Below are positions 28,344-36,565 of a stretch of 41,949 bases of DNA, piece by piece (position 1 is the stretch's first letter; every line of letters begins with the position of its first letter). Source of the stretch: Rhizobiaceae bacterium (GTDB lineage Bacteria; Pseudomonadota; Alphaproteobacteria; Rhizobiales; Rhizobiaceae); NCBI GenBank assembly GCA_905339215.1, contig CAJPFN010000029.1, positions 1 through 41,949 on the forward strand, given 5' to 3'. A model generated the notes under the pieces. That model saw only the letters and a list, made by a program, of their open reading frames with translations, searched no databases and was not told where the DNA came from. The position numbers and the translations under genes were made by a program.

Positions 28344-29762
28344 TCAACGGACGGCGAAGGCGCCTCGCCGCGCGGCGCGCGCCAGGATGCGGTCGCGACG
28401 CAGCCATCGCGCCAGAAGCAGAAGCGCCACGACCACGAGACCGACGGACAGGCCGGTCCAGATGCCGGCGCCGGCGAAACCGTAGCGGAAGGCGAGCAGC
28501 GCGCCGAGCGGCATGCCGATGCCCCAGTAGCCGATCGCGGCATAGATCATCGGCACGGTGGTGTCGTGGAGGCCGCGCAGCTTGCCGCTGCCGACCGCCT
28601 GCGCGCCGTCGGCAATCTGGAACAGCGCGGCGAAGGCGAGGAAGGTGACGGAGAGCCGTACGACCGGGGCATTCGCCACGTCGTCGGCGTCGATGAAGAC
28701 GCCGATCAACTGCACCGGCCAGGTGATCATGACGAGCGCCGTGATCGCCATGAAGGCGACGCCGAGCACGTAGGCCGCCCAACCTGCCCGGCGGATGGCC
28801 TCGGCGTCGCCGGCGCCGAAGGCGATGCCGACACGAACGGTTGCCGCCTGGCTGAGCCCCATCGGCACCATGAAGGAGATCGAGGCGATCTGCAGTGCGA
28901 TGGCGTGAGCGGCAAGTGCGGTGGCGTCGATCAGACCCATCAGGAAGGCGGCGGCGTTGAAGACCGTCACCTCGAAGGCGAGGATGCCGGCGATCGGCAG
29001 ACCGAGGCGGACCAGCGCGCGGAAGCGCGGCCAGTCGGCGCGCCAGAAGCGGCCGAACAGCCGGTAGCGGCGGAAGCGCCGGTCGGTGACGACGACGACG
29101 GCGAGACCGGCGAACATCAACGTGTTGGCGAGCGCGGTCGCCGCGCCGGAGCCGGCGATGCCGAAGGCGGGCATGCCGAGATTGCCGAAGACCAGCACCC
29201 AGTTGGCCAGCGCGTTGAAGACGACGGCGGCGAAGGCGACGACCAGCGCCCAGCGCGGCCGCTCCAGCGCCGAGATGAAGGAGCGCAGTACGATGTAGGC
29301 GTAGAACGGCAGCAGGCCCCACTGCAGCGCGCGCACATAGGTGGCGGCGAGCGCGGCGAGCTTCGGCTGCTGGCCCATGGCGAGCAGGATCGTCTCGGTG
29401 TTCCACAGGATCAGCCAGATCGGCAGCGCCACGCAGACCGCAACCCAAAGGCCTTGGCGCACCGTGCGGCGCAGGTCGCGCACCGAGTGGCGGCGCCGGC
29501 CGAGTTCGGTCGCCAGCATCGGCGAGGTGGCGAGCATCAGGCCGAGGCCGAAGATCATCGGCGCGAAGTAGAGGTTGGAGCCGAGCGCGCCCGCGGCGAG
29601 CGCGTCCGCCCCGAGCCGCCCCATGACGAGCACGTCGGTCGCCGTCATCGCCGTCTGGGCAAGGTTGGTGAGCACCATCGGCCAGGCCAGGAGAAGCGTG
29701 GCGCCGATTTCGTCGCGCCATGAAGGGACCGGCCGCGGGGTGCCGGCGTCGCTCGGATGCAT
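28344..29762 (-). CDS. MATE family efflux transporter
   Basis: This 472-residue inner-membrane protein has about twelve helices in two MatE repeats. The first begins with LLLAWPMVLTNLAQTAMTATDVLVMGRLG, a strong family start, and the second with RLGLPIAGILAFEVTVFNAAAFLMG. It is of the NorM type, which expels cationic drugs or metabolites in exchange for Na+ or H+. The ATG at 29762 leaves a short polar N-terminus before the first helix; another start eleven codons upstream is possible. The gene lies upstream of the racemase fusion on the same strand, 127 bases apart, so linked function is possible but not shown. Confidence 0.93.
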   Translation of the reverse strand: MHPSDAGTPRPVPSWRDEIGATLLLAWPMVLTNLAQTAMTATDVLVMGRLGADALAAGALGSNLYFAPMIFGLGLMLATSPMLATELGRRRHSVRDLRRTVRQGLWVAVCVALPIWLILWNTETILLAMGQQPKLAALAATYVRALQWGLLPFYAYIVLRSFISALERPRWALVVAFAAVVFNALANWVLVFGNLGMPAFGIAGSGAATALANTLMFAGLAVVVVTDRRFRRYRLFGRFWRADWPRFRALVRLGLPIAGILAFEVTVFNAAAFLMGLIDATALAAHAIALQIASISFMVPMGLSQAATVRVGIAFGAGDAEAIRRAGWAAYVLGVAFMAITALVMITWPVQLIGVFIDADDVANAPVVRLSVTFLAFAALFQIADGAQAVGSGKLRGLHDTTVPMIYAAIGYWGIGMPLGALLAFRYGFAGAGIWTGLSVGLVVVALLLLARWLRRDRILARAARRGAFAVR

Positions 29763-29901
29763 CGTCCGGTCTCTCGCATCGGGAGGGCCGTCCACCTGGA
29801 CGGGCTCCGTCCTCCCGGGAGTGTCCCCCAGGGAGGCGGCCTTCTGGCGGATTTGGCTCGAAAAGGCAACCCGCGGAACGGGGCCAGTCCGGCCGCGTGG
29901 A

Positions 29902-30912
29902 CTATTCCACGTAGCCGTTCGGGTTCTTCACCTGCCAGTGCCACATGTCGCTGCACATCTCCCGCAAATCGTGCGTCGCCTTCCAGCCGAGGAGTTCCTC
30001 GGCATGCGCGGGGTCGGCGTAGCAGGCGGCGACGTCGCCCGGGCGGCGCGGCGAGATCTGGTACTCGACCTTGCGGTTGGACGCGTGCTCGAAGGCGCGG
30101 ACGACCTCCAGGACGCTGTAGCCGCGCCCTGTGCCCAGGTTGACGGCGAAGCAGCCAGGCTCGGCGAGCTTGTCCAGTGCCTTCAGGTGGCCGCGGGCCA
30201 GGTCGACGACATGGATGTAGTCGCGCACGCCGGTGCCGTCCGGAGTCGGATAGTCGTTGCCGAAGACGCTGAGCTTGTCGCGGCGGCCCGAGGCGACCTG
30301 GGCGACGAGCGGCATCAGATTGTTCGGGATACCCTTCGGGTCCTCGCCGATCAGCCCGCTCTCGTGGGCGCCGACCGGGTTGAAGTAGCGCAGGATGGCG
30401 ATGCTCCAGGAAGCGTCGCTCGCCTGGAGATCGCGCAGCATTTCCTCGATAAACAGTTTCGTCCGCCCGTAGGGATTGGTCGCCGAAAGCGGATGGTCCT
30501 CCGGGATCGGAAGTCGCTGCGGCTCGCCGTAGACCGTCGCCGACGAACTGAATACGAGCTTCTTCACGCCGGTCGCGTTCATCGCCTCGAGCAGGCGCAG
30601 CGTGCCGTTGACGTTGCAGTCGTAGTAGGCGAGCGGTTTCTCGCCGGATTCGCTGACGGCCTTCAGCCCGGCGAAGTGGACGACGGAAGTGCAGCCGTGG
30701 CGGCGTATGACCGCCTCGAGGAAGTCGCGGTCGCGTATGTCGCCGCGCTCGCAGGCCGCCGGTTTTCCGGTGATCTGTCCGATGCGGCCGAGCACCTCGG
30801 GGTGGCTGTTGTCGAAATTGTCGACGATGACGATGTCGCTGCCCGCGTCGATCAGTTCGACGACGGTATGGGAGCCGATGTAGCCGGCTCCGCCCGTGAC
30901 CAGTATGGACAT
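29902..30912 (-). CDS. galE: UDP-glucose 4-epimerase
   Basis: GalE interconverts UDP-glucose and UDP-galactose (some members also the N-acetyl forms) and supplies precursors of surface polysaccharides. The 336-residue extended SDR protein has GGAGYIGSH at 7-15 for NAD, SSSATVYG at 122-129, and catalytic Tyr148 and Lys152 in PYGRTK. The ATG at 30912 is the natural start, directly before ILVTGGAG; an ATG-free extension of seven codons upstream was rejected. The stop codon lies within a small GTGGA/TCCAC hairpin. Confidence 0.97.
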   Translation of the reverse strand: MSILVTGGAGYIGSHTVVELIDAGSDIVIVDNFDNSHPEVLGRIGQITGKPAACERGDIRDRDFLEAVIRRHGCTSVVHFAGLKAVSESGEKPLAYYDCNVNGTLRLLEAMNATGVKKLVFSSSATVYGEPQRLPIPEDHPLSATNPYGRTKLFIEEMLRDLQASDASWSIAILRYFNPVGAHESGLIGEDPKGIPNNLMPLVAQVASGRRDKLSVFGNDYPTPDGTGVRDYIHVVDLARGHLKALDKLAEPGCFAVNLGTGRGYSVLEVVRAFEHASNRKVEYQISPRRPGDVAACYADPAHAEELLGWKATHDLREMCSDMWHWQVKNPNGYVE

Positions 30913-31063
30913 GACCGCGAATCTCCTCGCCAACCGGTTGCGCCACAGCTAGTAGACGAGTGGCCGCGACCGTTCAATGCGAGGCGCCAGAACCTCCCCC
31001 GGGGGGGGGCTTGAGGACGCCGGGCGAATTGTCCACTCTCATGCAGTCGTCGGGAGGCATGCC

Positions 31064-33928
31064 ATGAGGATCTTCGTCGTCGCGCTGGGGTTCCTGTGCG
31101 CCTTTCTAGGGTTGGGATTCGCGGCCGAGCCGCCCATCACCCGCTATACGCTGGACAACGGGCTGGAAGTCGTGCTCGCGCCCGACGGCCGCGTCGGCAA
31201 GGTGGTGACCAACCTCTCCTATCGCGTCGGCGCGCTGAACGAGCCGCGCGGCCGGTCCGGCTTCGCCCATCTCTTCGAGCATCTGATGTTTTCCGGCACC
31301 GACACTTGGCCCGGCCTGTTCACCGCCATGGAGGCGATCGGTGCCAATGCCAATGCGTGGACCTGGGAGGACAAGACCCTCTACTATCTCGAAGGCGTCT
31401 CGGCGACTCTGCCGATGCTGCTCTCGGTAGAAGCGGACCGGCTGGCCAACCTCGCCCGCTCGGTCGACCAGCGCGAACTCGACCTGCAGCGCTCGGTCGT
31501 TAAGAACGAGATGCGCCAGAACGTCATCGACCAGCCCGGCGCGACCGGCTGGGAGCAGGCCTGGACGGCGGTGTTCCCGAAGGGTCATCCCTACAGCAAG
31601 ACGGTGCTCGGCTCTCTGGCCGACCTCGACGCCGCCTCGCTCGACGATGTTCGCGGATTCTTCAACACCTACTACGTGCCCAACAACGCCATTCTGGTGA
31701 TCGTCGGCGACTTCGACGTCGACGACGCGAAAGCCCTGGTCGCCGACACGTTCGGCAGGGTGCCACGCGGCGCCGGCGTGCCGCGTCCGGTTCCGGCGGC
31801 GAGCGAGCCGACACGCGTCAGGATCGAGACCGAGGACAAGGTCCCGGGCGCCGACGTCGGCCTCGTCTTCAGCGGTCCGGCCTTTGCGGCAAAGGAGAAC
31901 GGCGCGCTGGCGATCGCCGCGGAACTGCTCGGCAACCAGGAGTATGGCGTGCTGCGCCAGCGCCTCGTCGCAACTGGCCTCGCCACCGGCGCCTATGCCG
32001 GCTGGGAGCCGGGATATCTCGGCGGGCGCTTCTACCTCGAGGCGACGGCAGCCGCGGGCGTGGACGCCGCGACGGTGGAGAAGGAGCTTCGCGACGCGCT
32101 TGCCGCCTTCGCCGCAATGCCGCTCGATCCGGCCGACGTCGAGCGCGCCCGCCGCACCATCCTCCAGGCGATCCGCGTCGCGCGCGAGCCGCTCAAGGAC
32201 CGCGCCGAGGCGATCGCGCAGATGACCGACATGCTCGGCCAGCCGGAACTCGCCTTCACCGACGATCCGCGCATCGCCGGGGCGACGACGGCGGACGTCG
32301 AGGCGGCGATCCGCGATATCCTTAGGCTGGACGACGCCAGCACGTTGGTCATCAAGCCCGGCCAACGCGGTGGTTATCCGGCCCTGTTCACCGAATCGAC
32401 CGGCGAAGGCGACGCCTTCACCGCCCAGCCGCGGCCGGTGGTCGCCATCCCGAAACTGGCGTTGCGCGCGCCTGAGACGGCGTCCGCGCCGAAAGCGGAG
32501 ACCGCTGCGCTGAGGAACGGCATGCGCCTCGTCCACTATACCCTGCCGGGCGCCCCGCTCGCCTTCGTCGCGGCGGTCGCCCCCGGCGGGTGGTCGAGCG
32601 CCCCGGCCGGGAAGGAAGGCCTGTTCGATCTGGCCGCAGGCATGGCGTCGCGCGGCGCCGGAGCACGCGCCTATGCCGACTTCGCCAGAGCCGCCAAGGA
32701 CATCGGTGCGACTGTCGGCGCCAGCGCGGGCTACATGGCGACGATGGTGACGCTTGCCGTTCCGCCGGACGCGCTCGACGGCGGCGTCGCGCTCTTCGCC
32801 GACGCGGTGCGGCGGCCGCGCTTCGACGCTCCCGAATGGCAGGTCATGACTGCGGAGACCCGTGACTGGCTGGCGCGCCGCGAGGCGGATCTTCCCGACG
32901 TCGCCTACCGACAGGGCAAGGGAGTTCTGTTCCCAGCCGCGGCAGGCGAGCCGTTCTTCGACTGGTCGTTCGAGGCGCTCGACGCGATCTCGCTGGACGA
33001 CGCACGCGCGGCTTTCCACCGTCTCTTCGTGCCGGCGGGCCTGTCCTTCATCAGCGTCGGACCGCAGCCGGCCGCCGAAGTCGTGGCGAGCCTCGACAAG
33101 GCCTTCGGCGACTGGATCGATCCCGCCGCAGCGGTACCGGCCATAGGCCGCAAGCCGACCGCGTTTCCGAACCGCCGGCGCATCCTCCTGGTGCCTGAAC
33201 CCGGCGCGAGCCAGACGGCGATCATGGTGGCGCGGGCCGCACCCGGCTTCGAGGAGGCTGGGCATGTCGAGTCCGACGCCGTCATGCGGCTCCTCGGCGA
33301 CGACTTCACCAGCCGGCTCAATTCGGTGATCCGCGAAGAGAAGGGCTATTCCTATGGCGTCTACGGCCATCTGCTCGATTCCCAGCCGCGCGGGTCGGCG
33401 CTGATCATCGAGACCACGGTCGAACGAGACAATACGGGGCCGGCGCTCGCGGAGTTCTTTGCCGGCTTTAAAAGCCTGGTCGAACATCCGGTCGAGCAGG
33501 GGGAGCTCGATCGCACGGTGACAGCTTACCAGCGCGCGATGGCGAGCCTCGCGGAGACGTCGGGCGGGCTCTTCAGTGCGGTGGTGTCGCTTGCGGGCGA
33601 GTCGCGAACGCTCGACGAGGTGTTCGGCCGCATGGAGGCGATTGCCGCCCTCACTCTCGATCCCGTTCGCGCGCAGGCGGCCAAGGTCGCTTCGCTCGAT
33701 CGCGCTCTCATCGTTCTGGCCGGCGATCCTGATGCAATCCTGCCGCAGTTGAAGGCGATCGGCATCGCCGATGTCGAGGTGGTCGAGAGAAGCGAGGAAG
33801 CAACGCGGGCGCTCGACCTCGCGGGCGAGCAGACCGACTATTCCCCAGGACCGAGGGAGGGATCGACCCGCCGCGTTCACGATTGCGGCGAAGGCCGCAA
33901 TTGCGATCCGGAGACCCGGACGTACTGA
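31064..33928 (+). CDS. Secreted M16 family (pitrilysin-type) zinc metallopeptidase, two halves in one chain
   Basis: The protein (954 residues) starts with a signal peptide (about 1-21, FLGLGFAA-EPP). The N-terminal half carries the inverted zinc motif HLFEH at 69-73, and Glu149 in VVKNEMRQN is the third ligand, exactly 76 residues after the motif. The C-terminal half (from about 490) repeats the M16 fold without the motif (GGWSSAPAGKEGLFDLAAGMASRGAG), as expected for the closing half of the chamber, and contains IREEKGYSYGVYGHL. It probably degrades peptides in the periplasm. The ATG at 31064 has GGGAGG about seven bases upstream. A G9 tract lies 55 bases upstream of the start. Confidence 0.93.
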   Translation: MRIFVVALGFLCAFLGLGFAAEPPITRYTLDNGLEVVLAPDGRVGKVVTNLSYRVGALNEPRGRSGFAHLFEHLMFSGTDTWPGLFTAMEAIGANANAWTWEDKTLYYLEGVSATLPMLLSVEADRLANLARSVDQRELDLQRSVVKNEMRQNVIDQPGATGWEQAWTAVFPKGHPYSKTVLGSLADLDAASLDDVRGFFNTYYVPNNAILVIVGDFDVDDAKALVADTFGRVPRGAGVPRPVPAASEPTRVRIETEDKVPGADVGLVFSGPAFAAKENGALAIAAELLGNQEYGVLRQRLVATGLATGAYAGWEPGYLGGRFYLEATAAAGVDAATVEKELRDALAAFAAMPLDPADVERARRTILQAIRVAREPLKDRAEAIAQMTDMLGQPELAFTDDPRIAGATTADVEAAIRDILRLDDASTLVIKPGQRGGYPALFTESTGEGDAFTAQPRPVVAIPKLALRAPETASAPKAETAALRNGMRLVHYTLPGAPLAFVAAVAPGGWSSAPAGKEGLFDLAAGMASRGAGARAYADFARAAKDIGATVGASAGYMATMVTLAVPPDALDGGVALFADAVRRPRFDAPEWQVMTAETRDWLARREADLPDVAYRQGKGVLFPAAAGEPFFDWSFEALDAISLDDARAAFHRLFVPAGLSFISVGPQPAAEVVASLDKAFGDWIDPAAAVPAIGRKPTAFPNRRRILLVPEPGASQTAIMVARAAPGFEEAGHVESDAVMRLLGDDFTSRLNSVIREEKGYSYGVYGHLLDSQPRGSALIIETTVERDNTGPALAEFFAGFKSLVEHPVEQGELDRTVTAYQRAMASLAETSGGLFSAVVSLAGESRTLDEVFGRMEAIAALTLDPVRAQAAKVASLDRALIVLAGDPDAILPQLKAIGIADVEVVERSEEATRALDLAGEQTDYSPGPREGSTRRVHDCGEGRNCDPETRTY

Positions 33929-34023
33929 CCGTAGCCGGTCCTGCCCGGCGGCAGGGGTTCCGTCGGCGCGCAACGCGATGCGGACTCTGTCCGCGCTTGC
34001 CCGGCGACGGTGCGCGCCGATGG

Positions 34024-34317
34024 TCAGCGCCGCCCGCTCAGTTCCCTCGTCTTCTCGGCGGCGTCCGCGGCGAGATCGGAGAAGCGCTCCTCCAGACGTT
34101 CCGCTGCCGACACGATATCGAAATCGAAACCGTTCTGCTCGAGCTTCTGGGCCAGCAGCTTCATGAACTCGGCCTGGTCCTCCAACGCCCGATAGAGCTT
34201 CGCCGCGAGGTCGAAGCTGAGCGCGGGATCGGCCAGCGTGCGCGGGATATCCGCCGACATCTGTTCGGCCAGCGCGCGCTGATCGCGAAACGTCGCCATC
34301 CAGTCGGTCATCGTCAT
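34024..34317 (-). CDS. Small conserved-looking helical protein, function unknown
   Basis: This 97-residue protein is not recognised. It is rich in Glu, Ala, Asp and Leu and appears almost entirely alpha-helical, with heptad-like spacing from about 40 to 92; no membrane segment or signal peptide is seen. The ATG at 34317 has GGAGAGAGG directly upstream; a second ATG two codons later also fits. Codon use agrees with the neighbours. It lies 37 bases upstream of the LysR stop codon side, between the M16 peptidase gene and the regulator, and is transcribed in the same direction as the regulator, so read-through from it is possible. Confidence 0.7.
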   Translation of the reverse strand: MTMTDWMATFRDQRALAEQMSADIPRTLADPALSFDLAAKLYRALEDQAEFMKLLAQKLEQNGFDFDIVSAAERLEERFSDLAADAAEKTRELSGRR

Positions 34318-34357
34318 CCTCTCTCCGGGCGGAAGGTGCCCGTCGCGGCCAGCGCCG

Positions 34358-35320
34358 TCAATCGGCCGCGGGCTTCGCCCCGGCCCGCCTGCGCCGAAGG
34401 GCGACGCGGCCGGCGACGGCTGCTTCCGGGCGCCCGCCTGTTTCGGGACGCTCGGAGAACAGCCAGTCGATGAATACCTTCACGATCGGTGCGCGGCTCA
34501 AGCCGCTGCGGCAGGCCACGTAGAATGCGTCGACTGCGGGCACCGAGAGACTGAAGGGCGCCACCAGCTGCCCGCGCGAGAGCAGGCTGCTTGCCGTTAC
34601 CGTGTCTCCCAGTGCAACGCCCTGTCCGTGAATCGCAGCCTCAATCGAGAGCCGCGCATCGCTGAAGTGGTGCTCGGCGACGCGGCTGAGGTCGAGCGCG
34701 TCGGCGGTGGCGAGCCAGGTGCGCCATTCGCGCCCATCGTCGGCGTGCAGGATGACATGGTCGGAGAGATCGCGGATCGAACGGATCGGCCGGTTGTTGA
34801 CAAGGGTCGGACTGGCCACCGGAAAGAGTTCGAGGTTGCTCCAGCGGCGCTGCCAGCAGTCGCCCCAGTCCCCGTCGCCATAGAGCACGCAGACGTCGAC
34901 ATCCGGCGAGGCGATTGCCGCGGGATCGTTGTCGGCGTTGAGCATCAGCCTGATGCCGGGAAACTGCGCCGTGAACGATCCCAGGCGCGGGATCAGCCAG
35001 AACGACAGCAGCGCTGGCACGCAGTTGACGGCCAGCGAACCGGAACTCGCTGGACGCGTCAGCCGCGCCGTCGCCGCGGCGATGCTGTCGAAGGCGCTCG
35101 ACAGCGTCGGCAGGAGTTCCGCGCCGTGCGGGCTCAGCCTGAGCTTCTGGCCGACGCGCTCGAACAGCTTCACGTCGAGCGTCGCCTCCAGCGCGCGGAC
35201 CTGGTGGCTGATGGCGCCGTGCGTAACGTTAAGCTCGGCCGCAGCCTTGGTCAGCGAGCCGTGGCGCGCCGCGGCCTCGAAGGCGCGGAGCGGATTGAGC
35301 GGCGGCAGGCGCTGGGCCAT
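34358..35320 (-). CDS. LysR-family transcriptional regulator, GcvA-like
   Basis: The 320-residue regulator has an N-terminal winged helix-turn-helix (about 8-67: LNPLRAFEAAARHGSLTKAAAELNVTHGAISHQVRALE) and a two-lobed effector domain (about 92-300). It is divergent from the ureohydrolase gene across 123 bases. In Pseudomonas aeruginosa the guanidinobutyrase gene gbuA is likewise controlled by a linked LysR protein, GbuR; the parallel suggests that this protein senses a guanidino compound. The ATG at 35320 has AGGGGA six bases upstream. A perfect palindrome 24-40 bases before the start is the likely site of autoregulation. The last 30 residues are Arg/Ala-rich, longer than in most relatives. 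Confidence 0.93.
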   Translation of the reverse strand: MAQRLPPLNPLRAFEAAARHGSLTKAAAELNVTHGAISHQVRALEATLDVKLFERVGQKLRLSPHGAELLPTLSSAFDSIAAATARLTRPASSGSLAVNCVPALLSFWLIPRLGSFTAQFPGIRLMLNADNDPAAIASPDVDVCVLYGDGDWGDCWQRRWSNLELFPVASPTLVNNRPIRSIRDLSDHVILHADDGREWRTWLATADALDLSRVAEHHFSDARLSIEAAIHGQGVALGDTVTASSLLSRGQLVAPFSLSVPAVDAFYVACRSGLSRAPIVKVFIDWLFSERPETGGRPEAAVAGRVALRRRRAGAKPAAD

Positions 35321-35343
35321 CGGCGATCCCCTGAGCCGGGCAT

Positions 35344-35360
35344 TGTGAGGAAACCTCACA
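35344..35360. promoter_or_regulatory. Perfect 17-base palindrome between LysR and ureohydrolase genes
   Basis: TGTGAGG-AAA-CCTCACA has perfect 7-bp arms and fits the T-N11-A logic of LysR boxes. It lies 84 bases before the ureohydrolase ATG and 24 bases before the LysR ATG. A TATAAC hexamer at 35369-35374 could be the -10 element of the rightward promoter. Confidence 0.65.
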
Positions 35361-35443
35361 GCGAGGCGTATAACAATATCAATTGCCTTTTCAACGGCGC
35401 GTGGCAACATCTCAGCATCTTCAGACAGTGGAGACGATGCGGC

Positions 35444-36505
35444 ATGGCGTGGGACGACGGCAAGCTCGAGGCGTTGCGTGGCAAGTACGGCCAGGGCCAC
35501 GGCGGCGAACTGTTCGACCCGAAGTTCCGCCGCGTCGCCGACAAGATCTTCTCCAAGAGCGGAACGCGGCTGGCGCCCTATGCCGGCGTTCCGACCTTCC
35601 TGAATGCGCCCTATCTGCCGGTCGCGGCCGACGATCCGGACTTCGATGACCTGCAGGTCGCCATCGTCGGCGTACCGATGGACCTCGGCGTGACCAACCG
35701 GCCGGGATCGCGCTTCGGTCCGCGGGCGCTGCGCGCCATCGAGCGGATAGGACCCTATAACCACGTTCTCGACGTCGCGCCGACGCATGAACTGCGCGTC
35801 GCCGACATCGGCGACGTGCCTTTCCAGAGCCGCTACCGGCTCGAACTCAGCCACGACGACATCGAGAAGCGCATCGGCCAGATCGTCGGCGCCGGTGTCG
35901 TGCCGCTGTCGGTCGGTGGCGACCACTCGATCACCCATCCGATCCTGAAGGCCGTCGGCCGCAAGGCGCCGGTCGGCTTGATCCACATCGACGCGCACTG
36001 CGACACCGGCGGTGCCTTCGACCAGACGAAGTTCCACCATGGCGGGCCGTTCCGCAACGCCGTGCTCGACGGCGTGCTCGATCCGACGCGGACGATCCAG
36101 ATCGGCGTGCGCGGCGCCGCCGAGTACCTGTGGGAGTTCAGCTACGAGTCGGGCATGACCGTGATCCATGCCGAAGAAGTCTCGGCGATGGGCATCCCGG
36201 CGATCATCGAGAAGGCGCGCGCCGTCGTCGGCGACGGCCCGACCTATCTCTCCTTCGACGTCGACAGCATCGACCCCGCCTTCGCGCCGGGCACGGGCAC
36301 GCCGGAGATCGGTGGCCTGACCACGCGCGAAGTGCTGGAACTCCTGCGCGGCCTGAAGGGCGTCGACCTGGTGGGCGGCGACGTGGTCGAGGTGGCGCCA
36401 CAATACGACTCCACCACCAACACCGCCCATGTCGGCGCCCAGGTGCTGTTCGAAATATTGAGCCTGATGGCGTTCAGCCCTACGGTCACCGGCCGCAGGG
36501 GCTGA
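35444..36505 (+). CDS. Ureohydrolase: agmatinase or guanidinobutyrase family
   Basis: This 353-residue dinuclear manganese enzyme splits a guanidino compound into an amine and urea. The full metal set is present: His161 in GGDHS, Asp183, His185 and Asp187 in DAHCD, and Asp272 and Asp274 in SFDVDSIDP, followed by PGTGTPEIGGLTTRE. PGSRFGPRALR at 87-97 is the usual family block. It is not an arginase of the RocF type by wording; agmatine, 4-guanidinobutyrate or 3-guanidinopropionate are candidate substrates. An N-terminal extension of about 65 residues precedes the core. The ATG at 35444 has GGAG ten bases upstream. The importer and nitrilase genes follow in the same direction and the LysR gene is divergent, which I read as favouring a catabolic, guanidinobutyrase-like role. 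Confidence 0.93.
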   Translation: MAWDDGKLEALRGKYGQGHGGELFDPKFRRVADKIFSKSGTRLAPYAGVPTFLNAPYLPVAADDPDFDDLQVAIVGVPMDLGVTNRPGSRFGPRALRAIERIGPYNHVLDVAPTHELRVADIGDVPFQSRYRLELSHDDIEKRIGQIVGAGVVPLSVGGDHSITHPILKAVGRKAPVGLIHIDAHCDTGGAFDQTKFHHGGPFRNAVLDGVLDPTRTIQIGVRGAAEYLWEFSYESGMTVIHAEEVSAMGIPAIIEKARAVVGDGPTYLSFDVDSIDPAFAPGTGTPEIGGLTTREVLELLRGLKGVDLVGGDVVEVAPQYDSTTNTAHVGAQVLFEILSLMAFSPTVTGRRG

Positions 36506-36565
36506 CGCAAAAAAGAGAAGACGGGAACCACGCCGCAAAGCGGCAGCCAACAGAGGAGAATGGAC

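Noticed and set aside
31106-33973. Open frame of 955 codons antisense to the M16 peptidase
   Set aside because: No motif, composition typical of antisense shadow; the plus-strand frame has a signal peptide, HLFEH and correctly spaced Glu149.
35444-36505. Calling the ureohydrolase speB (agmatinase) outright
   Set aside because: The metal motifs are shared by agmatinases, guanidinobutyrases and guanidinopropionases, and the operon context points to catabolism; no symbol was assigned.
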